Positions 19,238-28,684 of a DNA stretch of 64,000 bases are shown here, piece after piece. Source of the DNA: Sphingomonas sp. Leaf21 (GTDB lineage Bacteria > Pseudomonadota > Alphaproteobacteria > Sphingomonadales > Sphingomonadaceae); the NCBI RefSeq assembly GCF_916858675.1, contig NZ_CAKASM010000005.1, positions 152,368-216,367 on the forward strand, given 5' to 3'. The notes under the pieces are model-generated. The model worked only from the letters and a program-made list of their open reading frames with translations, searched no databases and was not told the DNA's origin. The first letter of the stretch is position 1; each line of letters begins with the position of its first letter. The translations under genes and the position numbers were made by a program.

Positions 19238-20674
19238 TTGAGCGCAACACATGATATCGCCACTGGGTCGAACGCCACGCCAGTGGTGACCCGCTTCGCG
19301 CCCTCGCCGACCGGCTTCCTGCATATCGGCGGCGCGCGCACCGCGCTGTTCAACTGGTTGTTCGCGCGGGCGAATGGCGGCAAATTCCTGCTGCGGATCG
19401 AGGATACGGACCGGGCGCGCTCGACCCAGCCCGCGATCGACGCGATTTTGGACGGCATGCGCTGGCTGGGCCTCGATTGGGACGGCGAGGCGGTGTTCCA
19501 GTTCGCCCGCGCCGACCGTCACGCGGCGGTCGCGCAGGAGATGATGGCGCGGGGCCATGCCTATCGCTGCTACATGACGCAGGAAGAGATCGCCGCGCAG
19601 CGCGAGGCGGCGCAGGCCGCGAAGCAGCCGCTGCGCATTCGTTCGCCCTGGCGCGACGCCGATCCCGCCACCGCGCCCGAGGGCCAGCCCTTCGTCGTCC
19701 GCCTGCGCGCGCCACGCGAGGGCTCGGTGACGATCGAGGACCGGGTGCAGGGCAGCGTCACCGTCCAGAATGCGGAGCTGGACGATCTGGTCCTGCTCCG
19801 CTCCGACGGCACGCCGACCTATATGCTGGCGGTGGTGGTCGACGACCACGACATGGGCGTCACCCATGTCATTCGCGGCGACGACCATCTGAACAACGCG
19901 TTTCGCCAGTTGCCGATCTACAAGGCGATGGGCTGGCCCGAGCCGATCTACGCGCACATTCCGCTGATCCACGGATCGGACGGCGCGAAGCTGTCCAAGC
20001 GCCACGGCGCGGTCGGGATCGAGGCGTATCGCGACGAGATGGGAATCCTGCCCGAAGCGCTCGACAATTACCTGCTCCGGCTCGGCTGGGGGCACGGCGA
20101 TGCCGAGATCATCGCGCGTGAGGATGCGGTGAAGTGGTTCGATCTGGCCGCCGTCGGCAAGGCACCGTCGCGTTTCGATCTGAAGAAGCTGGAGAACCTC
20201 AACGGCCATTACATCCGCGAGGCCGACGATGCGCGGCTCGCCGAGCTGACCGCGCGCCGGATGGGGGTCGAGGATATCGCCACGCTGACCGCCGCGATGC
20301 CCTCGCTCAAGCCGCGCGCCGCGAATTTGAACGAGCTGGCCGATGGCGCGCGTTTCCTTTTCGCCACCCGTCCGTTGACGATGGACGAGGCGGCGCAGGG
20401 CCTTCTCGATGAAAAGGCACGCAACATTCTCTTTTCGGTACACACCGCGCTTGACGCGGTGCACAACTGGGATACGGAGCTTTTGGAAGACGCGGTACGC
20501 ACGGTGGCAGAGGCAGAGGGCGTCAAGCTCGGCCAGGTCGCCCAGCCGCTCCGCGCTGCCTTGACCGGACGCAAGACGTCTCCGGGGATCTTCGACGTGC
20601 TCAGCCTGTTGGGTCGCGAGGAAAGCCTGGGTCGGATCGCGGACCAGATGACCGCAGATAGGAAGGATCACTGA
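19238..20674 (+). CDS. gltX: Glutamyl-tRNA synthetase
   Basis: GltX charges tRNA with glutamate. The 478-residue class I synthetase has the HIGH-type motif in [14 protein letters not shown] and the KMSKS-type motif in KLSKRHG. The start is a TTG with GGGAG 9 bases upstream; the nearest ATG at 19230 is out of frame. Only 28 bases separate it from divergent comEC, so the promoters must overlap coding sequence. gltA follows after two bases. Confidence 0.95.
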   Translation: MSATHDIATGSNATPVVTRFAPSPTGFLHIGGARTALFNWLFARANGGKFLLRIEDTDRARSTQPAIDAILDGMRWLGLDWDGEAVFQFARADRHAAVAQEMMARGHAYRCYMTQEEIAAQREAAQAAKQPLRIRSPWRDADPATAPEGQPFVVRLRAPREGSVTIEDRVQGSVTVQNAELDDLVLLRSDGTPTYMLAVVVDDHDMGVTHVIRGDDHLNNAFRQLPIYKAMGWPEPIYAHIPLIHGSDGAKLSKRHGAVGIEAYRDEMGILPEALDNYLLRLGWGHGDAEIIAREDAVKWFDLAAVGKAPSRFDLKKLENLNGHYIREADDARLAELTARRMGVEDIATLTAAMPSLKPRAANLNELADGARFLFATRPLTMDEAAQGLLDEKARNILFSVHTALDAVHNWDTELLEDAVRTVAEAEGVKLGQVAQPLRAALTGRKTSPGIFDVLSLLGREESLGRIADQMTADRKDH

Positions 20675-20676
20675 GT

Positions 20677-21960
20677 ATGAGCGACACCGCGAAATTCAAC
20701 GTCGGCGGCAAAGAGTTCGACTATCCGGTCATGTCGGGTTCGATCGGCCCGGACGTGGTCGACATCCGCAAGCTCTATGCGCAGACCGGCGACTTCACCT
20801 ATGATCCCGGCTTCACCTCGACCGCGTCGTGCCAGTCGAAGCTGACCTATATCGACGGCGACGAAGGCGTATTGCTGCATCGCGGCTATCCGATCGGCGA
20901 ACTGGCCGAGCAGTCGAGCTTCATGGAAGTCGCCTATCTCCTCCTCAACGGCGAGCTGCCGAACAAGGACGAGCTGGAAAGCTTCAACACCACGATCACG
21001 CGCCATACGATGGTGCACGAGCAGTTGGCGGCCTTCTTCCGTGGCTTCCGCCGCGACGCGCACCCGATGGCGATCATGTGCGGCGTGGTCGGCGCGCTGT
21101 CGGCCTTCTATCACGACTCGACCGACATTCATGACCCGGTGCAGCGGACCATCGCCTCGCACCGCCTGATCGCCAAGATCCCGACGATCGCGGCGATGGC
21201 GTACAAGTACAGCGTGGGTCAGCCCTTCCTGTATCCGGACAACTCGCTGTCCTACACCGGCAATTTCCTACGCATGACCTTCGGCGTTCCGGCCGAGCCC
21301 TATGAGGTGAACCCGGCCGTCGAGAAGGCGATGGACCGCATCTTCATCCTGCACGCCGATCACGAGCAGAACGCCTCGACCTCGACCGTCCGCCTGGCGG
21401 GTTCGTCGGGTGCGAACCCGTTCGCGTGCATCGCGGCGGGCATCGCGTGTCTGTGGGGTCCGGCGCATGGCGGCGCGAACGAGGCCGCGCTCAACATGCT
21501 GCGCGAGATCGGCACGCCCGAGCGCATCCCCGAGTTCATCGCGCGGGCCAAGGACAAGAACGATCCGTTCCGCCTGATGGGCTTCGGTCACCGCGTCTAC
21601 AAGAACTACGATCCGCGTGCGACCGTGATGCAGAAGACCGTGCGCGAAGTGTTCGACGCGCTGAAGGTCAACGATCCGCTGTTCGAGACCGCGCTCCGCC
21701 TCGAAGAGATCGCGCTCAACGACGACTATTTCGTCGAGAAGAAGCTGTTCCCGAACGTCGACTTCTACTCGGGCGTCATCCTGTCGGCGATCGGCTTCCC
21801 GACCGAGATGTTCACTGTGCTCTTCGCGCTTGCCCGCACCGTCGGCTGGGTCGCGCAGTGGAACGAAATGATCACCGATCCCGACCAGAAGATCGGCCGC
21901 CCGCGTCAGCTCTATACCGGCCCGACGCAGCGTTCGTATGTTCCGGTCGAGCAGCGCTAA
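20677..21960 (+). CDS. gltA: Citrate synthase
   Basis: GltA condenses oxaloacetate and acetyl-CoA to citrate, the entry to the TCA cycle. At 427 residues it is the type II hexameric form. Conserved catalytic elements include [15 protein letters not shown] (His), [15 protein letters not shown] (His) and [14 protein letters not shown], with the catalytic Asp in the VDFYSG region. AAGGA lies upstream of the ATG, and gltX ends three bases before it, so the two are one operon. Confidence 0.97.
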   Translation: MSDTAKFNVGGKEFDYPVMSGSIGPDVVDIRKLYAQTGDFTYDPGFTSTASCQSKLTYIDGDEGVLLHRGYPIGELAEQSSFMEVAYLLLNGELPNKDELESFNTTITRHTMVHEQLAAFFRGFRRDAHPMAIMCGVVGALSAFYHDSTDIHDPVQRTIASHRLIAKIPTIAAMAYKYSVGQPFLYPDNSLSYTGNFLRMTFGVPAEPYEVNPAVEKAMDRIFILHADHEQNASTSTVRLAGSSGANPFACIAAGIACLWGPAHGGANEAALNMLREIGTPERIPEFIARAKDKNDPFRLMGFGHRVYKNYDPRATVMQKTVREVFDALKVNDPLFETALRLEEIALNDDYFVEKKLFPNVDFYSGVILSAIGFPTEMFTVLFALARTVGWVAQWNEMITDPDQKIGRPRQLYTGPTQRSYVPVEQR

Positions 21961-21963
21961 GCC

Positions 21964-22173
21964 ATGAACCGGGCCCGGCCGATCCTGATCGCCGTCGGTG
22001 TGCTTCTGGCACTGACCGGCGGACTGTGGATCGGTCAGGGCCTGGGCTATGTCCGCTGGCCGCAGGAAAGCTTCATGCTGGGCCAGGGCGAATGGGCCGA
22101 TCGCGGCGCCCTCGTCGCGATCGCCGGACTGGCGCTGATCCTGGTCGCACGGCGATTGCCCAAGCGACGCTGA
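21964..22173 (+). CDS. Small two-helix membrane protein
   Basis: A 69-residue protein with two predicted membrane helices (about 6-27 and 46-62) joined by a short loop with GQGLGYVRWPQESFMLGQGEW, ending in Arg/Lys-rich residues. It begins three bases after gltA and ends just before a strong terminator, so it is the last gene of the gltX-gltA unit. Similar small proteins accompany metabolic genes in sphingomonads; I cannot assign a function. Confidence 0.7.
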   Translation: MNRARPILIAVGVLLALTGGLWIGQGLGYVRWPQESFMLGQGEWADRGALVAIAGLALILVARRLPKRR

Positions 22174-22194
22174 ACGATCGGGATGGTCGGAAAG

Positions 22195-22220
22195 AGGGCT
22201 CCTTCGGGAGCCCTTTTTTT
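22195..22220 (+). terminator. Rho-independent terminator after gltX-gltA unit
   Basis: An 8-bp perfect stem (AGGGCTCC/GGAGCCCT) with a stable TTCG tetraloop is followed by seven or more T residues. It ends the plus-strand unit and touches the stop codon of the convergent kinase-like gene. Confidence 0.93.
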
Positions 22221-23577
22221 ATCGCGCGCGAAGGGCGAAGGTGAAGGTGGCGCCCTGCCCCGGCTCGCTTTCGACAGACAGGTCGCCGCCCATGGCGCGC
22301 GCCAGCCGCCGCGCGATGTACAGCCCCAGGCCGTTGCCGCCGGGCTCGGACGGATCGACACGCTCGAACTTCTCGAAGATGCGCGGCTGATCTTCGGGCG
22401 CGATGCCCTTGCCGCGATCGGTGACGCGGACCAGCGCCCATTCGTCCTGGCGTTCGACGCCGACCACAACGTCGCTGCCATGCGGGGAATAGCGCAGCGC
22501 GTTGCCGATCAGGTTGATCAGTATCTGGAGCGACCGTCCGAAATCGCCGATCGCGGCCATGCCTTCCGACAGGGCCGGGCGGCGGATGGTCACCCCGGCC
22601 GAGTCGGCGCGAACCCCCAGCAGACCGGCGGCGCGACGCGCGACGTCGGCGAGATCGATCGGGGTGGCCGCCAGCCGGAAATCGGGCTGCTCGATCGCCT
22701 GCAGCTCGACCAGATTGTCGACCAGCCCGATCAGATGCCGTCCGGCATGGGCGATGTCCCCGGCATATTCGGCATAGTCCGCCGCGATCGGCCCGTCGGC
22801 GCGCGCCGCGATGCTGTCCGCATTCGCGACGATGCGCGCGAGCGGGGTGCGCAGCGCGCGGTCGAGCCCGGCGGTGAAACTCTCGGTCAGCGGTGGCTGG
22901 CTGCCCGGTATCTCGTCCACCGCCTCGCCCGGCGGATCGATCAGGAAGGTCGCACCGATCAGCCCGGCGATCCCGCCCATGCCGTCATGCCGGATCGCCG
23001 CCGACAGCCGGACCGGCGCATCGGTCGGGCGCAACCGGGCACAGCGGCCATCGAGCGGTGCCGCACCACGAAGCAGGCCACCCGCATCGCCCGCCGCTGG
23101 ATCGAAAGCGAACAGGTCGCCGAGCGGCCGCCCCAGCAGCCTGTCGGTATCGAAGCCGTGGCGTGCGCCCGCATCGTGCGACAGAAAGGTCAGGCGAAGC
23201 GCGGCGTCCGTCTCCCACCGGAAATCGGCACCGGGCGCAGCATAATCGGGCGGGGCCGCGGTCGGCTTCCAGACCGATCGATCGCGCCAGCCGCTGACGC
23301 TCAGGCGGATCTGCCCGGTCTCGGGCCGCGCCTGAACCCAAAGGTCGAGATCGCCCTCGTCATCCGCCACACGGACCTGGCGCGAGACGGGGATGCCCAA
23401 CCGCCGCGCAAGCCGTGCGACGCGGACGATCGGGGGGACGGCAATCGGATCCTCGCTCCCGCCCCCGGCACGGAGGTGAAGCAATTCGATCGGCGGATCG
23501 GCGGACAGCATATGGTCGCCGGCGTCCAGAATGGCGCGCGCCACCATCGATTCGCCGGGGCTGTCGATCGAAGTCAT
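22219..23577 (-). CDS. Histidine-kinase-like protein lacking the phospho-histidine
   Basis: A 452-residue soluble protein. The middle (about 110-215) looks PAS-like. The dimerisation box reads LDRALRTPLARI, with Arg240 where HisKA kinases have the phosphorylated His of an H-E/D-L-R-TPL motif. The ATPase domain is intact: NLIGNALRYSP (N box, near 358), DRGKGIAPED (G1), FEKFERVD (F box) and GNGLGLYIARRLA (G2). It may therefore bind ATP without autophosphorylating, as in pseudokinases such as Caulobacter DivL. The ATG at 23577 overlaps the upstream DUF2336-like gene by 4 bases. No response regulator is adjacent. Confidence 0.82.
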   Translation of the reverse strand: MTSIDSPGESMVARAILDAGDHMLSADPPIELLHLRAGGGSEDPIAVPPIVRVARLARRLGIPVSRQVRVADDEGDLDLWVQARPETGQIRLSVSGWRDRSVWKPTAAPPDYAAPGADFRWETDAALRLTFLSHDAGARHGFDTDRLLGRPLGDLFAFDPAAGDAGGLLRGAAPLDGRCARLRPTDAPVRLSAAIRHDGMGGIAGLIGATFLIDPPGEAVDEIPGSQPPLTESFTAGLDRALRTPLARIVANADSIAARADGPIAADYAEYAGDIAHAGRHLIGLVDNLVELQAIEQPDFRLAATPIDLADVARRAAGLLGVRADSAGVTIRRPALSEGMAAIGDFGRSLQILINLIGNALRYSPHGSDVVVGVERQDEWALVRVTDRGKGIAPEDQPRIFEKFERVDPSEPGGNGLGLYIARRLARAMGGDLSVESEPGQGATFTFALRAR

Positions 23578-24635
23578 CGCGACGCCCCCTCCAGCCGGGC
23601 GATCGCGTCGCGAAAATCCTGGGGAAGCCGCAACGAGGCGATGGCGCCCTGTGCCGCCGCGACCGGGATCGCCATGATCGCATCGATGGCGTCGGCGAAG
23701 CGCTCCACATCGCGCCGTCTGTCGGCGTCCGACAGTGCCAGTCCGATGCGGGCGATCGGCGCGCGCCCCAGATCGAGCGCGCGCAGCACCAGCCACAGCC
23801 GCTCGCCCTCCGGCTCGATCACGAGTTCGCGCACATCGTCATGATCGATGCCGGACGCATGCGACAGCAGCGCGATGAACAGGCCAAGCTGCCGATCGGA
23901 CAGGCTTTCCAGAAGCAGATCGGGCAGTTCGGCGGGTCGCGCGTCGATCGCCGCAGCCAGTCGAAGCATCGCCGCGCCCGGCCTGTCCGTCTCTCCCAGC
24001 GCCGCCAGCACGCGCTCCGCCGCCTGACCAAGCGCCTGATCGAAATCGCGATCCTCGGCTTGGCGCAGGCTTGCCGCCACCGACCAGACCAGCGATCGCC
24101 GCAAGGCGATCGGCAGTCCGATCGCCGCCCCGTCCGGCTCGACCGTGCGCGACCGTCCTTCGGCCGCCAGCACCGCGCGCGCGGCCCCGGCGACGATCCG
24201 GTCGGGCGCCTCGGTGAGTCGCACCAGCAGGCTGGGCGCGTCGCCCGCCATCGTCTCGATCGGAAGCGCGTCGGCCAGCATCTGCTGCCGTACCTGGGCG
24301 ATCAGTTCGCCGACCAGATCCGGGTCGTAAAGGACTCCCGCCTGACGAAGGCGGCGGATGACATCGGCGAGCGGGGTCCTCCGGGCTTCGTCCTGGCCGC
24401 CGAGCCGTTCGGCCTGGACCAGCAGGTCGGTCGCGATGGTCGTGACCAGTGCCTCGATCCGCGATCGGACCTCGAAGCGAAGCTGGTCGGTCAGGCGCGC
24501 ATCGTCATCCAGCCGCAGGTCCGCGACCGCCCCATGCCGCCGGGCCGACGCCCGCGCACGGGCCGTTGCGACCCGCTCGGATAGTCGAGCGGGTTGCCAG
24601 TCAAGGGCATCAAAAGGGTCCGGTGCGACCGCCAT
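23574..24635 (-). CDS. DUF2336-like helical-repeat protein
   Basis: A 353-residue soluble protein made almost entirely of helices rich in Ala, Leu, Arg and Asp, with HEAT-like spacing. It resembles the DUF2336 family found in alphaproteobacteria, whose function is unknown; this assignment is by overall character, not a sharp motif. It overlaps the kinase-like gene by 4 bases, so the two probably work together. A CtrA-like box lies 25 bases before the ATG. Confidence 0.6.
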   Translation of the reverse strand: MAVAPDPFDALDWQPARLSERVATARARASARRHGAVADLRLDDDARLTDQLRFEVRSRIEALVTTIATDLLVQAERLGGQDEARRTPLADVIRRLRQAGVLYDPDLVGELIAQVRQQMLADALPIETMAGDAPSLLVRLTEAPDRIVAGAARAVLAAEGRSRTVEPDGAAIGLPIALRRSLVWSVAASLRQAEDRDFDQALGQAAERVLAALGETDRPGAAMLRLAAAIDARPAELPDLLLESLSDRQLGLFIALLSHASGIDHDDVRELVIEPEGERLWLVLRALDLGRAPIARIGLALSDADRRRDVERFADAIDAIMAIPVAAAQGAIASLRLPQDFRDAIARLEGASR

Positions 24636-24659
24636 GCGGCATCGCTAATCCCTTTGATG

Positions 24660-24674
24660 TTAAAGCGACACTAA
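24660..24674. promoter_or_regulatory. CtrA-like binding box
   Basis: TTAA at 24660-24663 and CTAA at 24671-24674 are separated by seven bases, a 7-of-8 match to the CtrA consensus TTAA-N7-TTAA. It lies 25 bases upstream of the DUF2336-like gene and overlaps the stop codon of the gene before it. Regulation by CtrA is inferred from the motif only. Confidence 0.4.
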
Positions 24675-25855
24675 ACTTGCGCGCGCAATGTCTCGATTGC
24701 GGACGCCAAAGTGACGATTGCGTAGATGCCCGCGAGCACCAGTCCACCCAGCGTCACGCCGAGTATCGTCGCGGGCAGCACGACGAGCAGATAGGCCGGC
24801 GGACTGGCCCACCAGCGCCGTCGAAACCGGTACAGCGCCGCACGCTCGGTAAGAATGGCGAGAATGATCAAGGTGATGGCGAACACCGGACCGAGATCGT
24901 CGGACCAGAGCCGATAATGCTGCCAGCCGAGCACCGCGATGGCGAGCGCCGCCAGCCCGGCGATCGCGGCCGAATGCGCCCGGACCGCGCCCTGCTCGTC
25001 GCGCAAACCCGCCAGCGTCTCGCCCAGCCCGAGGCCCAACGTCCCGGCGATCGTCACCAGCAGGCCCATAGCGGGCAAGCCGAGCCCGATCAGGAGCAAC
25101 CCCAGCGCGCCCAGCCCCGCACCGACCCCGCCCGCGACATGCGCGGGAACCGCACGCTCGACCAGACGCGGCAGGCTGAGCCGGGCGATCGGCGCGAGGA
25201 TATAGCGATCGAACCAGCTCCGCCGCCCCGACACCAGTCGCGCGACCACCGCGCGCCCCTGCGCATCGAGCGTCTCGGCGCGGTGGACGATGCCGTGGCC
25301 CGCCTTCAGCGCGTCGCCGGGCAGCATGATGTGCGTGGCATGTGCCTGCGCCGCCAGCCGCAGCAGCGTCGATTGCAGGTCATAGTCGCGCGGCAGCGCC
25401 GCGACCTCGGCGACCCGGCGCGGATCGACGCGCGCGACCCCCGCCCAGGCCATCTGGCCGCCAACCCGTTCCAGCCCCGCCTCGGCGCCCATCTCGGGCA
25501 CGACGACGAGTGAATCGTGACCGGTGTCGCGCAGGACCAGCGCGATCACGTCTTCCGTCGTGATCAGGCCGTCGGCCAGCACGATCAGACGGGATAGCGG
25601 ATGAAGCTTCTCCGCCGCCTCGACCGCGCTGCGTACCGTGTCGACGACCACGCCGCGCTGGGCGATGCGGGCGATCGCGCCGAGCAGCTCGGGCGTCAGG
25701 CGCGCGACGACGATGATGATCTGCGCCGCCCCCGCGGCAAGAAGCAGCCGCGCCTGATATTCGATCAGCGTGACGCCAGCGAAGGGCAAGGTTGCCGTCA
25801 ACCGCCCCGGGCGGTCGTCGGCGTCGTCAATCGCGAAAAGAAGACCGGACAGCAT
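24671..25855 (-). CDS. Nucleotidyltransferase/CDP-alcohol-transferase-like membrane protein, probably catalytically degenerate
   Basis: A 394-residue two-part protein. Residues 1-190 resemble a Rossmann-like NTP-transferase domain (TLPFAGVTLIEYQARLLLAAGA...IIIVV) but lack the usual glycine-rich start and PK motif. Residues 210-394 contain about five membrane helices and line up with the CDP-alcohol phosphatidyltransferase layout. Where that family has D-xx-DG-xx-AR this protein has GLGLGETLAG, and no later aspartates replace it. The layout is like IPCT-DIPPS fusions that make di-inositol phosphate, but activity looks unlikely. It is read in the same direction as its neighbours. Confidence 0.55.
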   Translation of the reverse strand: MLSGLLFAIDDADDRPGRLTATLPFAGVTLIEYQARLLLAAGAAQIIIVVARLTPELLGAIARIAQRGVVVDTVRSAVEAAEKLHPLSRLIVLADGLITTEDVIALVLRDTGHDSLVVVPEMGAEAGLERVGGQMAWAGVARVDPRRVAEVAALPRDYDLQSTLLRLAAQAHATHIMLPGDALKAGHGIVHRAETLDAQGRAVVARLVSGRRSWFDRYILAPIARLSLPRLVERAVPAHVAGGVGAGLGALGLLLIGLGLPAMGLLVTIAGTLGLGLGETLAGLRDEQGAVRAHSAAIAGLAALAIAVLGWQHYRLWSDDLGPVFAITLIILAILTERAALYRFRRRWWASPPAYLLVVLPATILGVTLGGLVLAGIYAIVTLASAIETLRAQV

Positions 25856-25923
25856 CGCCCGCTGTTAGGCGGTTGATGCCGTCCTTGCCAGCCCCGACCG
25901 GCGCGCGATCGGCGCCAAGTCCT

Positions 25924-26217
25924 TCAAAGTCGGGCGACGAGCTTACCGATCTGGTCGAGCAGCGCCGCGTCGCGATGCTCGCGCTCGGAGGCCTGCGCGG
26001 CCAGGGTCATCAGCGGCAGCGCGTTGACGCTCGCCGCCAGCCCCTTCAGCCGTAGCGCCGCTTCGCGCCATTCCTGACCGTCGGCCGCCTGGCGCATGAC
26101 CTCCAACGCGCGGGTCACGCCCTCGACAAAGGCGCGACGCAAATCCTGGATGATGGCGGCATCATCCCCGGCAACTGCCGCCAAAGCGGAGTCGATCGTT
26201 CCGTGTTCGTAGGTCAT
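25924..26217 (-). CDS. Hpt-like protein without phospho-acceptor histidine
   Basis: A 97-residue all-helical protein. The stretch from Trp50 (WREAALRLKGLAASVNALPLM) matches the Hpt pattern a-H-x-LKG-x-a-x-n-x-GA-x-x-L, but the phospho-His position is Leu55. A family Hpt would shuttle phosphoryl groups between a kinase and a regulator; this one cannot unless another residue is used. I chose the ATG at 26217, preceded by GAGGGG; a longer in-frame start at 26301 would overlap the divergent promoter. It is the first gene of the minus-strand run that includes the kinase-like gene. Confidence 0.6.
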   Translation of the reverse strand: MTYEHGTIDSALAAVAGDDAAIIQDLRRAFVEGVTRALEVMRQAADGQEWREAALRLKGLAASVNALPLMTLAAQASEREHRDAALLDQIGKLVARL

Positions 26218-26319
26218 TGTCCCCTCATAAACCGCAAGCTCTCGGGCACGGAATAGCGCAAATCGCTTCCCGCGTCCGGCAAACGTGATAAACCGACCCA
26301 TTGTGACACGGGGGGCTTG

Positions 26320-28623
26320 ATGATCGTGGATTTGCGCGCAGAGCGTCAGGACAGGTCGGACATGCCGGAGGAGGCGCTCGACATCGCCGCCTCATACTCT
26401 GCTCATGCCGAGCCCCCGACCGACAGCCCATGGCTGGACGACGGCCCCATTGCCGAGCCCGTGCCCGCCGACGAGGCCCCGCGCTGGCCACTACTCCTTG
26501 CGATGACGGGCATAATCCTGTGGATCGGCGCCATCGCGGCCTGGGCCGCGATGCACGCCAGCGAGCTGACGATCGTAACGCTGCCCCCTATCCTCATCCT
26601 CGCGCTGATCGGCCCGATCGGGATCGCGATATTGTGGATGATCGGTCAGCGGAGCAGCCGGGCCGAGCAGCGCCGCTTTGCCGCTACCGCGCGTGACATG
26701 CGTGACGAGGCGACCGCACTCGAACTGGCGGTACGCGCGATCGGCCAGGCGCTGGATGCGAATCGCGCCGTTCTGGCGACGCAAGCCGAAACCCTGTCCG
26801 ATATGATGCAATCGGCCGAAAACCACTTCACGACGATGGCCCACGACCTTGCCGCCGACATCCAACTCGTCGAGGCGCATGGCCGGACCCTGGCCGATAT
26901 CGCCGCGACCAGCCAGGCCGGACTGGTGCCGCTGCTGCGCGCGTTGCCGCTGGCCGCCGAGGATGTCACCGACGCGAGCGACCGGCTCGCGGAGGTCGCA
27001 CATGCCGCCCAGGGGCATGTCGCCGCACTCGACACGCAACTGGTCGCGCTGGGGCGGCGGGGACAGGATGCGGACACGATCGCCAGCGGTGCGGCCATGC
27101 GACTGGCGCATCATATCGAACAGATGGAGACGACCAGCCGCACCGCCAGCCAACATCTGGAAAGCGTGACGGGGCAGGTCGCCATGACGATCGACGCATT
27201 GCTCGACCGGACATCCGAGGCGCTGGACCAGTCGCGTCAGGGACTTGCCGCGCAGGGCGAAGCGATGCTCGCCATGGTCGGGGCGAACCAGGCTGCGCTG
27301 GACATCGCGGCGCGCGACAGCGCCGATGCGCTGGCCGAGCGGATCGTCACGGTGGACGCGGCGGTCGCCCGCCTGACGGAGGAACTCGACCTGCAACGCG
27401 CGGCGGGCGAGGCGATGATCCGCTCGCTCGACGGCGAGCTGGAACGGGTCGAGACGCGGATCAGCCTGCTCCACTCGCAGGGCACCGAAAAATCGCAGAT
27501 GCTGGCCGCCTCGATCAGCGCGCTGGGCGGCTCGGCCGATGCGATGACCGGCGCGCTCGAGGCTGGCGAGCAGATGGCCAATCGGGTCATCGGCACGACC
27601 GAGACCTTGCTGATCGCGCTCGACGCGGCGGCGCGCGAAATGGACGAGACGCTGCCCGAGGCGCTGACCCGGCTCGACGAACGAATCCTGGGCAGCCACG
27701 AGATCGTGGTGCAGACCAAACCCGAACTGCTCGCGCTGGTCGCGGCGGCGGAAAGCACGCATGAGGCGATCGAGGCGATCGCCGATGTCATCGCCGAGCA
27801 GCGCCGCACGCTGGAGAGCTTGTCGGGGTCGCTGATCGAGACGCTGTCGACCGGGCGTGCCAAGGCCGATGCGCTGGGCATGATGGTGGAGGAGACGATC
27901 GATCGATCGCATCGCTTTGCCGACGACGCCGCGCCCAAGCTGGTCGATGCGCTGCTTCGTGTCCGCGAGACCGCAGCGACGGCGGCGGAAAAGGCGCGCG
28001 AGACGCTGGCCGAGGTGATCCCCCAGGCGGCGGAGTCGCTCGCGCAGGCCAGCGCCGACGCGATGCGCCGCGCGACCGGCGATACCGTCGAGCGACAGAT
28101 CCACGCGATCGTCGATGCGACGCAGAGCGCGGTGGACGCCGCGACGCGTGCCACCGAGCGGCTGGCGGAGCAGGCCGCGCTGATCGACCAGAAGACCGCC
28201 TCGGTGGAAACCCGGCTGGACGAGGCGCGTACCGAACGCGAGGACGCCGAACGCGACAATTTCGCGCGGCGCGCGTCGTTGCTGGTCGAGTCGCTCAATT
28301 CGGCATCGATCGATATCGCCAAGATCTATGCGCCCGACGTGGCGGACAGCGCCTGGGCCGCGTATCTGAAGGGAGATCGCGGTGTCTTCACGCGCCGCGC
28401 GGTGCGGATCCTCGACGCGCAGCAGGCGCGCGACATTGCCGACCTGTATGACGACAACGCCAAGTTCCGCGATCACGTCAACCGCTACATCCACGATTTC
28501 GAAGCGATGCTGCGCGGCGTGCTCGCCCAGCGCGACGGATCGCCGCTGGGCGTGACGTTGCTGTCGTCGGACATGGGCAAGCTGTATGTGGCGCTGGCGC
28601 AGGCGATCGAGCGGTTGCGGTAA
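26320..28623 (+). CDS. Large membrane-anchored coiled-coil protein
   Basis: A 767-residue protein. An acidic N-terminal tail (1-50) is followed by two membrane helices (about 55-75 and 80-105). About 550 residues of almost unbroken Ala/Glu/Arg/Leu heptads then suggest a long coiled coil or apolipoprotein-like helical rod. A conserved-looking C-terminal domain (about 650-767) is rich in Asp/Tyr. It lacks the chemoreceptor tip motif. The start is probably the ATG at 26320; a TTG sits directly before it. It is divergent from the Hpt-like gene. Function unknown; envelope or cell-cycle scaffolding is only a guess. Confidence 0.72.
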   Translation: MIVDLRAERQDRSDMPEEALDIAASYSAHAEPPTDSPWLDDGPIAEPVPADEAPRWPLLLAMTGIILWIGAIAAWAAMHASELTIVTLPPILILALIGPIGIAILWMIGQRSSRAEQRRFAATARDMRDEATALELAVRAIGQALDANRAVLATQAETLSDMMQSAENHFTTMAHDLAADIQLVEAHGRTLADIAATSQAGLVPLLRALPLAAEDVTDASDRLAEVAHAAQGHVAALDTQLVALGRRGQDADTIASGAAMRLAHHIEQMETTSRTASQHLESVTGQVAMTIDALLDRTSEALDQSRQGLAAQGEAMLAMVGANQAALDIAARDSADALAERIVTVDAAVARLTEELDLQRAAGEAMIRSLDGELERVETRISLLHSQGTEKSQMLAASISALGGSADAMTGALEAGEQMANRVIGTTETLLIALDAAAREMDETLPEALTRLDERILGSHEIVVQTKPELLALVAAAESTHEAIEAIADVIAEQRRTLESLSGSLIETLSTGRAKADALGMMVEETIDRSHRFADDAAPKLVDALLRVRETAATAAEKARETLAEVIPQAAESLAQASADAMRRATGDTVERQIHAIVDATQSAVDAATRATERLAEQAALIDQKTASVETRLDEARTEREDAERDNFARRASLLVESLNSASIDIAKIYAPDVADSAWAAYLKGDRGVFTRRAVRILDAQQARDIADLYDDNAKFRDHVNRYIHDFEAMLRGVLAQRDGSPLGVTLLSSDMGKLYVALAQAIERLR

Positions 28624-28684
28624 AGGGGGGAGTCCCGTGCACCTCGACTTCGCCCAGTGCGAACGCGAAGGCCAACGGAACCCC

